Of a stretch of 64,000 nucleotides of DNA, positions 1 through 8,166 are shown piece by piece. The notes beneath the pieces were generated by a model. The model saw only the letters and a list, made by a program, of their open reading frames with translations, was not told the DNA's origin and did no database searches. The translations under genes and the position numbers were made by a program. The DNA is from Streptomyces camponoticapitis (GTDB taxonomy: Bacteria > Actinomycetota > Actinomycetes > Streptomycetales > Streptomycetaceae). The stretch is taken from contig NZ_BMMV01000002.1 of assembly GCF_014646115.1 (NCBI RefSeq), positions 261,322-325,321 of the forward strand, written 5' to 3'. Each line of letters opens with the position of its first letter. The first letter of the stretch is position 1.

Positions 1-150
1 CACACTGGTACGAAGTCGCACAGGACACTCCAATGGTGCGGTGGGGTGGAACAGGTCGTCGAAAGACTGTCCCGGCCTGTGTGAATGTTCTCCGAACATC
101 CCGGTTCGTCCCTCCAACAGCGGTTGCAGAAACGGTTCTTCATGGGCCAT
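1..150 (-). CDS. Partial hypothetical protein, N-terminal 50 codons, runs off left edge
   Basis: The minus strand is open from an ATG at 150 to the left edge. A good ribosome binding site (GGAGAG, six bases before the ATG) supports the start. The peptide begins MAHEEPFLQPLLEGRTG and contains no signal peptide or membrane segment in the visible part. It lies 46 bases downstream of the protease gene on the same strand, so the two could be co-transcribed. Third-position GC is clearly lower than in neighbouring genes, which suggests either a poorly adapted gene or a chance frame. I do not recognise the family. Confidence 0.4.
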   Translation of the reverse strand, partial: MAHEEPFLQPLLEGRTGMFGEHSHRPGQSFDDLFHPTAPLECPVRLRTSV

Positions 151-196
151 GTGGGTCTCTCCGGCCCCATTCGCCCACCCGTCGGTGCCCCTTGTG

Positions 197-1387
197 TCAG
201 AGCCCGTCGGTGAACAGGAGCCGGTTCGGCGAACCCTCGCCGACGGCCGACAGCCTGTTCTGGGTGGCCGAGCCGCCGAGCCATTGCGCCAGCTCATCCG
301 GACTCGCGTCCGGGTGCTCCGCCTTGTAGAGCGCGGCCACGCCCGCGACATGCGGAGAGGCCATCGACGTGCCGTTCAGGGAGACGCTGCCGCCGCCCAG
401 CTTGGCCGACTCGATGGCGGCCCCGGGCGCGTACAGCGACAGGCACCTCCCGTGGTTGGAGAAGCTGGACTGCTTGTCGTTCCGGTCGGTCGAGCCGACC
501 GTCACGACCTCTTCCGCGGAGGCGGGTGAGACGGAACAGGCGTCCTCCGCGTCGTTGCCGGCCGCGAGGATCGGCAGGACGCCCCGCCGCGAGAGCGCCG
601 TCGCCGCGTTGTTCACGGCGACCGACTTCGGGCCGCCGAGCGAGCCGTTCAGCACGGCCGGCTGCTCGGCGTTGGCGGCGACCCAGTCGAAGCCGGCGAG
701 GATCCCCGACCAGGTGCCCTTGCCCTTGCAGTCCAGGACCCGGACGCTCACCACGTCGGCCTCGGGAGCGACACCGTACGTACGGCCGGCGACCGTGCCC
801 GCCACGTGCGTGCCGTGGCCCTGGCAGTCCCTGCCCTGCCGGCCGTCACCGATGGCGTCGTAACCCGCCTCGGCGCGCCCGCCGAACTCCTCGTGGCCGA
901 AGTCGATCCCCGTGTCGACGACATACGCGGTGACACCCTTGCCGGTGCTCTTCGCGTCGTACTGGCCGTCCAGCGGCAGTTCCTGCTGGTCGATCCGGTC
1001 CAGGCCCCAGGACGAGGCGGGCACCGGGCTCTTCGCCGGAGCGGTCCCCTGCGCCTCGATCTCGGAGTCCTCCTCGACCGCGGTGACGCCCGGGGTCGCC
1101 CGGATCGTCTTGAGCTGGGTGGGGGTCAGCTCGGCCGCGAATCCGCGCAGCACGCTCGTGTAGGTGAACAGGGGCTTCACCCCGGCCCGGTTGAGCAGCG
1201 TGCTCGCGTCGAAGGCGGCGTCGACGGAGACGATGTAGCGGTCGAGCAGCGGGGCCGCCGAACGGTGCAGCGGCGCCGAGTAGGGCTGGGCGGAGGCAGG
1301 CCCGCCCATGGTGGGGAGCGGGCCGGCCGCTACCACCACCGCGCTCGTGGCGACCAGGAACATGCTGAGTTTCATGCGATTTTTCAT
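197..1387 (-). CDS. Secreted subtilisin-like serine protease (S8 family)
   Basis: This 396-residue preproprotein should be exported and matured outside the cell as an endopeptidase. Residues 1-33 form a Sec signal ending ASA. Residues about 50-113 match the I9 propeptide/inhibitor domain (YIVSVD, LRGFAAELT, PGVTAVEED). The catalytic domain follows with Asp158 in VVDTGID, His191 in GHGTHVAGT, oxyanion Asn278 in AAGND and Ser341 in NGTSMASPHVAG. The order and spacing fit proteinase K-type members common in Streptomyces. Cysteines near 188, 220, 284 and 315 could form disulfides. The ATG at 1387 is preceded by an AT-rich leader with no strong binding site, so an alternative start at residue 5 is possible. 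Confidence 0.95.
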   Translation of the reverse strand: MKNRMKLSMFLVATSAVVVAAGPLPTMGGPASAQPYSAPLHRSAAPLLDRYIVSVDAAFDASTLLNRAGVKPLFTYTSVLRGFAAELTPTQLKTIRATPGVTAVEEDSEIEAQGTAPAKSPVPASSWGLDRIDQQELPLDGQYDAKSTGKGVTAYVVDTGIDFGHEEFGGRAEAGYDAIGDGRQGRDCQGHGTHVAGTVAGRTYGVAPEADVVSVRVLDCKGKGTWSGILAGFDWVAANAEQPAVLNGSLGGPKSVAVNNAATALSRRGVLPILAAGNDAEDACSVSPASAEEVVTVGSTDRNDKQSSFSNHGRCLSLYAPGAAIESAKLGGGSVSLNGTSMASPHVAGVAALYKAEHPDASPDELAQWLGGSATQNRLSAVGEGSPNRLLFTDGL

Positions 1388-1406
1388 GAAAGGTACTCAA
1401 ACATGA

Positions 1407-1439
1407 TCAAATTATTTTGACCCGCAGGCTGGGCGGGTC
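1407..1439 (-). promoter_or_regulatory. AT-rich inverted repeat and hairpin upstream of the protease gene
   Basis: Just upstream of the protease start is a rare AT-rich island. It contains the palindrome TCAAA-TTAT-TTTGA (1407-1420), immediately followed by a 7-bp perfect stem, GACCCGC (1419-1425) with GCGGGTC (1433-1439). The position suits a promoter/operator for the protease or a structured 5' leader. The divergent GlxA-type gene starts at 1530, so it could also act there. Function is inferred from position only. Confidence 0.35.
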
Positions 1440-1529
1440 GTTCACCCGACCAGATGGCCCGGCGCATGGCGTGATGTGTGGGCGGTACGTCGTTGACGAC
1501 GGAACCGGCGGACGCGCAGGCTTGACGAC

Positions 1530-2501
1530 GTGCAGCACCGACGCGTTGTCTTCGTGATCTTCGAGGGATTCCAGTCGCTCGACCTCTCCGGCCCCTTCGA
1601 GGTGTTCCAGCAGGCGGGCCGGGCCGGCCCCGGCTACGACTGCCGCATCGTGGCCCCCGTCGCGGGCCCGGTCCGCTCGACCGGCGGACTTCGGGTGCAC
1701 GCCGACCACGCCATCGCCGAACTGGATCCCGCCGGGATCGACACCCTGGTGGTCGCCGGCGGGGGAGGAGTCGACGAGGCGGCGCGGAACGCCGGCCTCG
1801 TCCAATGGATCGCCGAGGCGGGCGCCACCGCCCGCCGGGTCACCTCGGTGTGCAGCGGTGTCTTCCTGCTCGCCGCCACCGGGCTGCTCGCGGGCCGACG
1901 TGTCACCAGCCACTGGAGCCGCGACGCCCAGCTGCGGCGTGAGCATCCCGAGCTGACGGTGGACACCCGGCCGATCTTCGTGCGCGACGGACGGGTCTGG
2001 ACATCCGCCGGAGTGACCGCGGGCATGGACCTGGCGCTCGCGCTGGTCGAGGACGACCTCGGCCGGGAGGTCGCGCACACCGTCGCCCAGCATCTCGTGC
2101 TCTTCCTGCGCAGGCCCGGCAGCCAGGCGCAGTTCAGTGTTCCGCTGTGGTCCACGCAGCCCGCCACCGACCCGATCCGGGCCGCTGTCTCGGCGGTCCA
2201 CGCCGATCCCGGTTCCCCGCACACCCTGGCCGACCTGGCCGCCCGCGCCGGACTGAGTCCGCGTCATCTCCAGCGCCGGTTCACCGCGGAGCTGGGGGTG
2301 GGACCCGGCGAGTACGTGGAGCGCGTACGGGTGGAGGCCGCCCAGCGGGCACTCACCGGCGGCGACGACCCCGTGGCCACGATCGCGCGCCGCAGCGGAC
2401 TCGGCAGCTCCGAATCACTGCGCCGGGCGTTCCACCGCCACTGCGGCGTGACGCCGACCGACTACCGCGACCGCTTCCGGTCGGCCGAGGGCGACACCTG
2501 A
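1530..2501 (+). CDS. GlxA-type transcriptional regulator (DJ-1/PfpI plus AraC HTH)
   Basis: This is a 323-residue two-domain regulator. Residues 5-190 are a DJ-1/PfpI-like domain with the nucleophile-elbow cysteine at Cys108 in TSVCSGVFLLAATG. Residues 215-315 are an AraC/XylS double helix-turn-helix (LADLAARAGLSPRHLQRRFTAELG, then a second HTH ending GVTPTDYRDRF). The GTG start at 1530 gives the canonical N-terminus RRVVFVIFEGFQSLDLSGP. It is followed 55 bases later by a free-standing DJ-1/PfpI protein, a common pairing in which the regulator controls its neighbour. The ligand is unknown. A second, distinct GlxA-type gene lies at 59732-60715. Confidence 0.92.
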   Translation: MQHRRVVFVIFEGFQSLDLSGPFEVFQQAGRAGPGYDCRIVAPVAGPVRSTGGLRVHADHAIAELDPAGIDTLVVAGGGGVDEAARNAGLVQWIAEAGATARRVTSVCSGVFLLAATGLLAGRRVTSHWSRDAQLRREHPELTVDTRPIFVRDGRVWTSAGVTAGMDLALALVEDDLGREVAHTVAQHLVLFLRRPGSQAQFSVPLWSTQPATDPIRAAVSAVHADPGSPHTLADLAARAGLSPRHLQRRFTAELGVGPGEYVERVRVEAAQRALTGGDDPVATIARRSGLGSSESLRRAFHRHCGVTPTDYRDRFRSAEGDT

Positions 2502-2556
2502 CGCACCACGGCACGCCCGACCGCGAAGGACCACCCATGACGACAAGGGAGCGCCC

Positions 2557-3162
2557 ATGACCACTTACGGACTGCTGATCTTCGACGGCGCCGAGGAACT
2601 GGACTTCGTCGGCCCCTGGGAGGTGTTCACCGCCTCCTCCATGCTGCGCGACCGGGCCGACACGGCCGTCCTGTTGGCCGAGCGGCCCGACCCGGTCAAG
2701 TGCGCCAAGGGCATGCGGGTCGTACCCGACCACACGCTCGGCGAGAGCCCGCGGCTGGACGTGCTGCTCGTCCCCGGCGGCCGGGGAACCCGGCGCGAGG
2801 TGGACAACTCCGCGCTGATCGGGTGGATCGGCAGGACGGCCGCCGGCGCCGACTGGGTCACGAGCGTGTGCACCGGCTCCCTTCTGCTGCACGAGGCCGG
2901 TCCCGCCCGTGGACGACGGGTGGCCACCCATCACGGCTTCGAGGACGAACTCCAGGCGCGCGGCGATGTGACGGTCGTCCGTGACGCCCGCTATGTCGTG
3001 GACGGGAATCTGGTCACCAGTCAGGGTGTCTCGGCCGGGATCGACATGGCGCTGTGGCTGATCGGCCGGCTGCACGGACGCGACCACGCGCGCGCGGTCC
3101 GCCGGTACATCCAGTACGAGCCCGCGCCGCCCTACCTGGCCGACGAGCCGGCGGGGTACTGA
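2557..3162 (+). CDS. DJ-1/PfpI family protein
   Basis: This 201-residue single-domain protein has the DJ-1/PfpI fold. The N-terminus TYGLLIFDGAEELDFVGPWEVF is typical of the family members that sit beside GlxA-like regulators. Cys105 lies in the elbow TSVCTGSLLL, and VPGGRGTR precedes it. The sequence THHGFEDEL after the cysteine matches the isonitrile hydratase-like/transcriptional-regulator branch rather than the PfpI protease branch. An AGGGAG binding site precedes the ATG. It is probably expressed with the upstream regulator. A glyoxalase, hydratase or stress role is possible; the substrate cannot be read from the sequence. Confidence 0.88.
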   Translation: MTTYGLLIFDGAEELDFVGPWEVFTASSMLRDRADTAVLLAERPDPVKCAKGMRVVPDHTLGESPRLDVLLVPGGRGTRREVDNSALIGWIGRTAAGADWVTSVCTGSLLLHEAGPARGRRVATHHGFEDELQARGDVTVVRDARYVVDGNLVTSQGVSAGIDMALWLIGRLHGRDHARAVRRYIQYEPAPPYLADEPAGY

Positions 3163-3232
3163 CCGCCGGGGGGCCTCAGACCCTCTCTGCCGCCGGGCAC
3201 GGCAACGCTGTGGCGAGGTGATCTGTCCTCTT

Positions 3233-3260
3233 TTGTGTTCGAATTTCGCCCCTTTACTGT
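3233..3260 (+). promoter_or_regulatory. Candidate promoter of the carbonic anhydrase gene
   Basis: TTGTGT at 3233-3238 and TACTGT at 3255-3260 are separated by 16 bases and lie about 33 bases before the ATG at 3293. The surrounding sequence is locally AT-rich. An AAAGGAAAG ribosome binding site follows. This is a housekeeping-type promoter by sequence only. Confidence 0.4.
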
Positions 3261-3292
3261 GGCTCTGTCGCCAAAAGGAAAGTGGGTCTGCC

Positions 3293-3780
3293 ATGTCCGT
3301 CACAGACGAGTTCGCCGCCGACAACGGGACCTACGCGGAGACATTCCCGGGACCTCCGCAGCTGCCCCCGACCCATCGGCTCGCCGTGGTCGCGTGCATG
3401 GACGCGCGGCTGGACATCTTCCGCATTCTCGGCCTCGACGAGGGCGACGCCCATGTCATCAGGAACGCCGGGGGAGCGGTCACCGATGACGCGATCCGTT
3501 CCCTGGCGATCAGTCAGCGGCTGCTCGCACGCGGAAGATCTTCCTGATCCACCACACGGAGTGCGGGATGCTCACCTTCACCGACGACGGCTTCAAGCGG
3601 GACATCGAGAAGGACACGGGGATCCGGCCGCCGTGGGCGGCCGAGGCGTTCACGGATCTGGAGGAGGACGTGCGTCAGTCCGTCCGCCGGATCACGGTGA
3701 GCCCCTTCCTTCCGCACACGGACGCGGTCCGCGGATTCGTCTTCGACGTGGCCACGGGACGGCTCGAAGAAGTGGAGTGA
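3293..3780 (+). pseudogene. Beta-carbonic anhydrase interrupted by a one-base deletion
   Basis: The gene encodes a beta-class carbonic anhydrase (CO2 to bicarbonate, zinc enzyme) of about 162 residues if read through. The first frame gives AVVACMDARLD (zinc Cys35, Asp37, Arg39) and AHVIRNAGGAVTDDAIRSL, then terminates early at 3545-3547. The other frame continues at once with KIFLIHHTECGMLTFTDD, which carries the second zinc histidine and cysteine, and runs to the natural stop at 3780. Restoring one G near 3527 (CTGCTCG-CACGCGG, expected CTC GGC ACG CGG) rejoins the frames exactly within LLGTRK. All catalytic residues survive on both sides, so this is either a very recent mutation or a consensus error. 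The ATG at 3293 has a good binding site. Confidence 0.85.
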
Positions 3781-3793
3781 GGCGGCGTGACCC

Positions 3794-3818
3794 GGGCCCG
3801 GCCGCTCCGGCCGGGCCC
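3794..3818. terminator. Bidirectional terminator hairpin
   Basis: A perfect 11-bp GC stem with a three-base loop (GGGCCCGGCCG, loop CTC, CGGCCGGGCCC) lies between two convergent genes. It is suited to end transcription from both the carbonic anhydrase and the hydrolase gene. There is no T-run, as is usual in Streptomyces. Confidence 0.75.
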
Positions 3819-3826
3819 GACCCGGG

Positions 3827-4726
3827 TCAGTCCCGGTCCGTGTGGCGGAGTACGGCGGGAATCGCCGTGTCCCACACGCGGGCCGGGGGCGCCTGATGAC
3901 CGACCCCGTCCAGGATGATCAGACGGGCACCGGGAATCCCTTCGGCCAGGGCCCGCGCGTGGGCGGACGGGAAGAGCGGATCCTCGGTGCCGTGCAGGAC
4001 GAGGGTCGGCGCGGCCAGCTCCGCCAGACGGACCGTGACCGGGTTCTCGTCGTCCTTGAGCGCCCAGTGATTCTTCATGGCCGCCTCGATGTCGGTGGTG
4101 CGGTCCACGATCCGGCCGGACACCTCCCGTACCGCTTCCTCGTCGAACGGCGCCGAGCCGGTGAAGAGCCGCTCGCCCTCGACCAGATACGCGATCACCG
4201 CGGCGCGGTCCGACCAGTCCGGCTCGGGGGCCGGATCGGCGAACGCCGCGCGCAGGCGCTCCGACGGGGGCGGCAGCTCCGAATCGGTGGGACCCGCCGG
4301 ACTGGTGGAGACGAGGGTCAGCGTCGCGACCCGCTCCGGGTGCGCGACGGCCAGGCACTGCGCGAGTGCTCCTCCCATGGAGATGCCCACCACATGCGCC
4401 CGGTCCACGCCCAGCGTGTCCAGCAGACCCACCGCGTCCGCGGTCAGGTCCGAGAAGGTGTAGTCCGGGGCGCCCGCGGGAGAGGAGACGGACCGGCCGG
4501 TGTCCCGCTGGTCGTAGCGCACGACATGGCGCCGGCCGGCCGCGAGCCGGGCGCAGAACCCCTCGTCCCAGCCGTCCATCGGACTCGCCGCGCCGCTGAT
4601 CAGCAGGACGGTCGGGTCGGCGGGGTCGCCGAAGGTCTGGACGCACAGGCGTACGCCGTTGGCCTCGACCAGGCGCTCGGCGCTCCGGGGCACATCGCTG
4701 CCGGACACGGCGTCATTCGGGATCAT
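3827..4726 (-). CDS. Alpha/beta hydrolase
   Basis: This 299-residue cytoplasmic protein has the alpha/beta-hydrolase fold. It shows the oxyanion region LLISGAASPMDGWDE, the nucleophile elbow GISMGG with Ser116, the acid in HGTEDPLFP and the final histidine in LDGVGHQAPP. RYDQRDTGRS after strand 4 is typical of the group that includes aclacinomycin methylesterase (RdmC) and epoxide-hydrolase-like members. The predicted reaction is ester or lactone hydrolysis of a small molecule; the substrate is not evident. It stands alone on the minus strand, convergent with the carbonic anhydrase gene. Confidence 0.88.
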   Translation of the reverse strand: MIPNDAVSGSDVPRSAERLVEANGVRLCVQTFGDPADPTVLLISGAASPMDGWDEGFCARLAAGRRHVVRYDQRDTGRSVSSPAGAPDYTFSDLTADAVGLLDTLGVDRAHVVGISMGGALAQCLAVAHPERVATLTLVSTSPAGPTDSELPPPSERLRAAFADPAPEPDWSDRAAVIAYLVEGERLFTGSAPFDEEAVREVSGRIVDRTTDIEAAMKNHWALKDDENPVTVRLAELAAPTLVLHGTEDPLFPSAHARALAEGIPGARLIILDGVGHQAPPARVWDTAIPAVLRHTDRD

Positions 4727-4825
4727 GCGTGGCTCCAGTGTTCTCGGCCGTCGGCCGTGGCCGGACTCGTGTTGTCGAATCTGCTGCTGTTACGACCGGA
4801 GGGCGCCCCGGAACTCATCGGTCTC

Positions 4826-5191
4826 TCAGCTCCCGAAGGACTCCGCGAGATCCGTCGGGGCTGCCTGCTTCCAGGAGTCGACCAGGATGTCGTACAACTC
4901 GGTCTCGTCCTCAAGGGCGCTCAACCGGGCCCGTACCCAGGAGGAGTTGGCCTCGTGCGGCGGCACCCAGAACTTCTCGGGCTCCGCCGCGATCAGCTCC
5001 GTACGCTCGAACTTGGGGCAGCGGACGGCGAACGACGTCCCCTCGTCGGGCACCGTCAGGAACATCCGGCCCGCGACATGGAAGGTGGGGATGTTCCAGA
5101 GTTCCTTCTCCACCGTGCGCGGCAGGGACATCGCGATACGGCGGACGTCGTCGGCGTCAAGACCTGTGTGGTCAAGGTCTGCGTCAAGCAT
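4826..5191 (-). CDS. MmcQ/YjbR family protein
   Basis: A 121-residue protein of the MmcQ/YjbR family (CyaY-like fold). Typical features are VRRIAMSLPRTVEKELWNIPTFHVAGRMFLTV near the N-terminus and the C-terminal helix SWKQAAPTDLAESF. The frame is open back to 5275, but the ATG at 5191 gives the conserved start and has an AAGGC binding site. Members are often annotated as DNA-binding, but their function is unproven. It precedes the LigD-type phosphoesterase on the lower-coordinate side with about 96 bases between them. Confidence 0.82.
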   Translation of the reverse strand: MLDADLDHTGLDADDVRRIAMSLPRTVEKELWNIPTFHVAGRMFLTVPDEGTSFAVRCPKFERTELIAAEPEKFWVPPHEANSSWVRARLSALEDETELYDILVDSWKQAAPTDLAESFGS

Positions 5192-5287
5192 GGTCGTTGC
5201 CTTCGGATCGATGGACGCGGCTGCTCCCATGATCCGGCATCCACCCGCCTCGCGTCCCCCGGTCGTCCCCCGCATCCCCCCGTCGTT

Positions 5288-5929
5288 CTACGTGCCCTCG
5301 TCGTCCCGAGTCCCTTCGTCCCGCGCGTCCCGGACCACCTCGCTCAGCGTCCGGTCCGTGCGGGCGGACCGGGCCCGCCGTGGGTCGGGGGTGGCGCGGA
5401 CGCCGTGCGTACTGCCGGAACCGGTCTTCTTCACCAGCAGCCACGCCTCGCCCGATCCGTCCTTGCCGTCACGGAACCGGGTGAGCGCGTACGCGCCGCG
5501 CAGCTTCTGCCCGTTCAGCCGGAACGATGCGTGGCCCCTGTCCAGCGCGGCGGCGAAGGCCGCCAGGCTCTCGGCCCCCATCGGCGAGTAGGTCCCCTGG
5601 TCCCACACGATGACCGGGCCTGCCCCGTACTCACCGGAGGCGATGACGCCCTCGTACTCCCGGTACTCCAGCGGGTGGTCCTCGGTGGGCACCGCCAGAC
5701 GTTTGTCGCCGGGGTCGGTGGACGGACCCTTCGGCACGGCCCAGGACCTCAGTACGCCGTCCACCTCCAGCCGGAAGTCGAAGTGCATACGGCGCGCGTC
5801 ATGGATCTGGACGACGAACGACAACTCCTCGGAGGGGCCAGCGCCCTCGCCGCGCGGCTCGTCGGTGGTGTCGAACCGGCGCTTGCCGTGGTAGCGCGCC
5901 AGTCGGTCCTCTCCGCTCCGGTCGGCCAT
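5288..5929 (-). CDS. Stand-alone LigD-type 3'-phosphoesterase
   Basis: This 213-residue protein is the phosphoesterase domain of bacterial DNA ligase D without ligase or polymerase modules. In LigD this Mn-dependent domain trims 3' ribonucleotides and phosphates from broken DNA ends during non-homologous end joining. The metal/catalytic set is present as His43, His49 and Asp51 in FVVQIHDARRMHFDFRLEVDG, with His85 in EDHPLEYREYEG. GEYGAGPVIVWDQGTY is another family hallmark. The C-terminal 40 residues are basic and low in complexity. The ATG at 5929 was chosen because upstream codons lack family similarity. No Ku or ligase gene is nearby. Confidence 0.9.
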   Translation of the reverse strand: MADRSGEDRLARYHGKRRFDTTDEPRGEGAGPSEELSFVVQIHDARRMHFDFRLEVDGVLRSWAVPKGPSTDPGDKRLAVPTEDHPLEYREYEGVIASGEYGAGPVIVWDQGTYSPMGAESLAAFAAALDRGHASFRLNGQKLRGAYALTRFRDGKDGSGEAWLLVKKTGSGSTHGVRATPDPRRARSARTDRTLSEVVRDARDEGTRDDEGT

Positions 5930-6011
5930 GGCGAACCTCAGCCCGTACGGCGACGGGGAACGTGCCCGGCGGGGGAGCCGTGCCACCCGGTGAGTCTCCG
6001 TCGCCCTCGCA

Positions 6012-6479
6012 CTACGCCTCGTCCTCCTCGTCCGGGGAGATGTGCATGGCGGCCTCCTCGGCCGACGCCGCGCCGCCGTCGATCCCCACGTCGCGCGCCG
6101 ACACATGCGAATTCCGGCGGGGGGCGATGTCGTCCACCGGCTGCAAGCGCCCCGCCCGCTCCTCACCGGTCTCCGTGTCCCTCGGCTCGCCCTCGCCGTC
6201 GGGCACGTCACCGACGTCGTCGCCCGCCTCCGGCCGCACGTCCGGCGCCTCCTGCGCGAGCCGCTGCTCCAGGGTCTCGCCCTCCTGCTGCTCCTCGCCG
6301 GTGACCCCGTACTTGTTGACACCGAGAGGACGCTCGGGCGGGGAGTAGCCCTCCGTCATCATGTCGTCCAGCCCGCGCTCGCCTATCACGTTCTCCAGAT
6401 CGAGATCGTCGGAGGGGCCGTTCTGTACGTCCGAGTTCTCGGGCTGGTACACATCGTCGCCTCGTGACTCGTCGGCCAT
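6012..6479 (-). CDS. DUF5709 family protein
   Basis: This 155-residue, very acidic protein matches DUF5709, a family found widely in actinobacteria. Conserved blocks are DDVYQPENSDVQ near the N-terminus, LGERGLDDMMTEGYSPPERPLGV-type sequence in the middle, EGETLEQRLAQE, and DVGIDGGAASAEEAAMHI at the C-terminus. It has no signal peptide and is predicted soluble and largely disordered. Some homologues lie in stress-response regions, but no activity is established. It is the upstream neighbour of the phosphoesterase gene, 82 bases away on the same strand. Confidence 0.85.
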   Translation of the reverse strand: MADESRGDDVYQPENSDVQNGPSDDLDLENVIGERGLDDMMTEGYSPPERPLGVNKYGVTGEEQQEGETLEQRLAQEAPDVRPEAGDDVGDVPDGEGEPRDTETGEERAGRLQPVDDIAPRRNSHVSARDVGIDGGAASAEEAAMHISPDEEDEA

Positions 6480-6712
6480 GACTCGATCCTTTCCAGAAGG
6501 GCTCCAGCCTGCGCGTTTCCGGAGCGTCGCGGTGCGACGTCCGGGACCGCCCCCTGCGGGTGCCCGGCCCGGCTCTCGTCGACCTGGAGGGTGAGAATTC
6601 GGGAACCTCCAGGAACATGAGGAGAGATCTTCAGAATACGCCCCAAATGTCCCCCGGGTGGATCGGGGCGGTCCGGAAGGGGCCGGGCGGAGGCAGGTGC
6701 CCGCGACAGGCC

Positions 6713-8002
6713 CTAGGCGAAGCGGGCGCTGGGGACCGGACCGGGGGAGGCGACACGGGTCCGGGGGCCGGTCGCCCAGCCTGCGGCCGTCCCGGTGACG
6801 AACGCCGCCAGCGCCGTGTCCGGGTCGGGCGGGGTCTCCCCGTCGCCGGGATCGGCGGCTCCGTCGGCGCGTACGATCTCCGCCGCGATCTCCGCCTCCG
6901 GGCGGGCGTCAGGAGGCTGCCGCGTGGCCCCGTCGTCGGTCATGAGCAGCCGCTCACCCCATGGCTCGACGACCGTCTGGCAGAGCAGGCCGCTCACGTC
7001 GGCGCTCACCACCGGCGGGTCCGTCCAGCAGGTGGCGTGTTCGTACAGGACCTGCCCGTCGGTCCGGTCCCGGAGGGAGACGGCCGCCTCACGGTCGACG
7101 TCGTTGAGGTCGTAGGCGACGACCACGGTGTCCGTGCCGCCGGGTGAGTACGGCTCCGTGGGCAGCCCGAGCACCTCGGCCGCCGCGAGACCGAGGATCC
7201 GGTCGGACCGGCCCGGCAGCAGGGAGACCGTGCGTGGCCGGCGTCCGGCGGCGTCGAGGATCACGCGCAGCCGGCCGAGGCCGCGCCGGCACTGCTCGGC
7301 ACTGTCCTGGAGGTAGGCGAAGCGTCCGGTCATGGCGGCGTCGAAACCGTACGGCGAGAGCGTCGCCAGATGGCCGCCGGTCAGGACGTAGTGCCAGCCG
7401 CGCAGATCGCGCGAATCGAGGCGCGGGCCGCCGGCCGGGTGTGCGGACCGCGCGAGCTCCGCCCGGCGGAGCATGCCGCGCACCCGTGTGTGGGCCCACT
7501 CCCACGTCGGGTCGTCGGGCGCCGGCAGCCGGGAGAAGTGCGTACGGGCGGTCGAAAGGTCCCCGGCGAGAAGGGAGTTGAAGACGAGCAGATACCGCTC
7601 GGGCCAGGGCCGCAGAGTGGCGTCGCGCTCCAGGAGCAGGGCCACGACTTCGGCATGGCGGTTCTCGCCCTCCAGGGCGGAGACGAGTTCGTCCAGGACC
7701 GCGTACGAGCCGGGCGCCAGCCGCAGGGCCTCGCGCAGCGCGGGCACGGCGAGGAAGCCGACTCCCCGTTCGACGCAGCCGTAGCCGAAGTCGTAGAGCG
7801 CCTGCGGGCTCCGGGGACTGGCGGTCAGATCCCGGGACGCGGCGGACAGGTCGTCGAAGCCGGTCGCGGCGGCCAACCTGCCCACGACGTCGGCCAGTTC
7901 GGTGAGAGGGGCGGATTCGGCGGCGGGACGCAGAGCGCGTACGGCGCCGGGGATGTCACCGGCGTCGATCAGCCGGCGGGTCTCTTCCAGTTCGTCGGTC
8001 AT
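6713..8002 (-). CDS. Hypothetical TPR-like protein
   Basis: A 429-residue protein with helical repeats in its N-terminal half. The segments ALYDFGYGCVERG, AVPALREALRLAPGSYAVL and ENRHAEVVALLLERDA resemble tetratricopeptide repeats. The C-terminal half (about 190-400) contains LRGWHYVLTGGHLATLSPYGFD and VLGLPTEPYSP and has no fold I recognise. The ATG at 8002 was preferred over upstream in-frame starts because the residues before it are arginine-rich and non-conserved in character. It is divergent from the hemerythrin gene. The function is unknown; a scaffold or regulatory partner is possible. Confidence 0.7.
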   Translation of the reverse strand: MTDELEETRRLIDAGDIPGAVRALRPAAESAPLTELADVVGRLAAATGFDDLSAASRDLTASPRSPQALYDFGYGCVERGVGFLAVPALREALRLAPGSYAVLDELVSALEGENRHAEVVALLLERDATLRPWPERYLLVFNSLLAGDLSTARTHFSRLPAPDDPTWEWAHTRVRGMLRRAELARSAHPAGGPRLDSRDLRGWHYVLTGGHLATLSPYGFDAAMTGRFAYLQDSAEQCRRGLGRLRVILDAAGRRPRTVSLLPGRSDRILGLAAAEVLGLPTEPYSPGGTDTVVVAYDLNDVDREAAVSLRDRTDGQVLYEHATCWTDPPVVSADVSGLLCQTVVEPWGERLLMTDDGATRQPPDARPEAEIAAEIVRADGAADPGDGETPPDPDTALAAFVTGTAAGWATGPRTRVASPGPVPSARFA

Positions 8003-8166
8003 CGGCACCGATCTTCGACGACGGGCCGGGGAGCGGCAACGGAATTTGAGCAGGGCGGCGGATTCCGGGCACACGAGCGGTCGACGGGCCGACAACGAGC
8101 TCGTGAAAGCGGACGACGAGCGGACGACGAGCGCCGAACGGGCGACGAGCCGACAGAAGGAGCCTC

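Noticed and set aside
3520..3547. Programmed frameshifting in the carbonic anhydrase
   Set aside because: No slippery heptamer or downstream structure is visible, and one added base restores the family sequence exactly.
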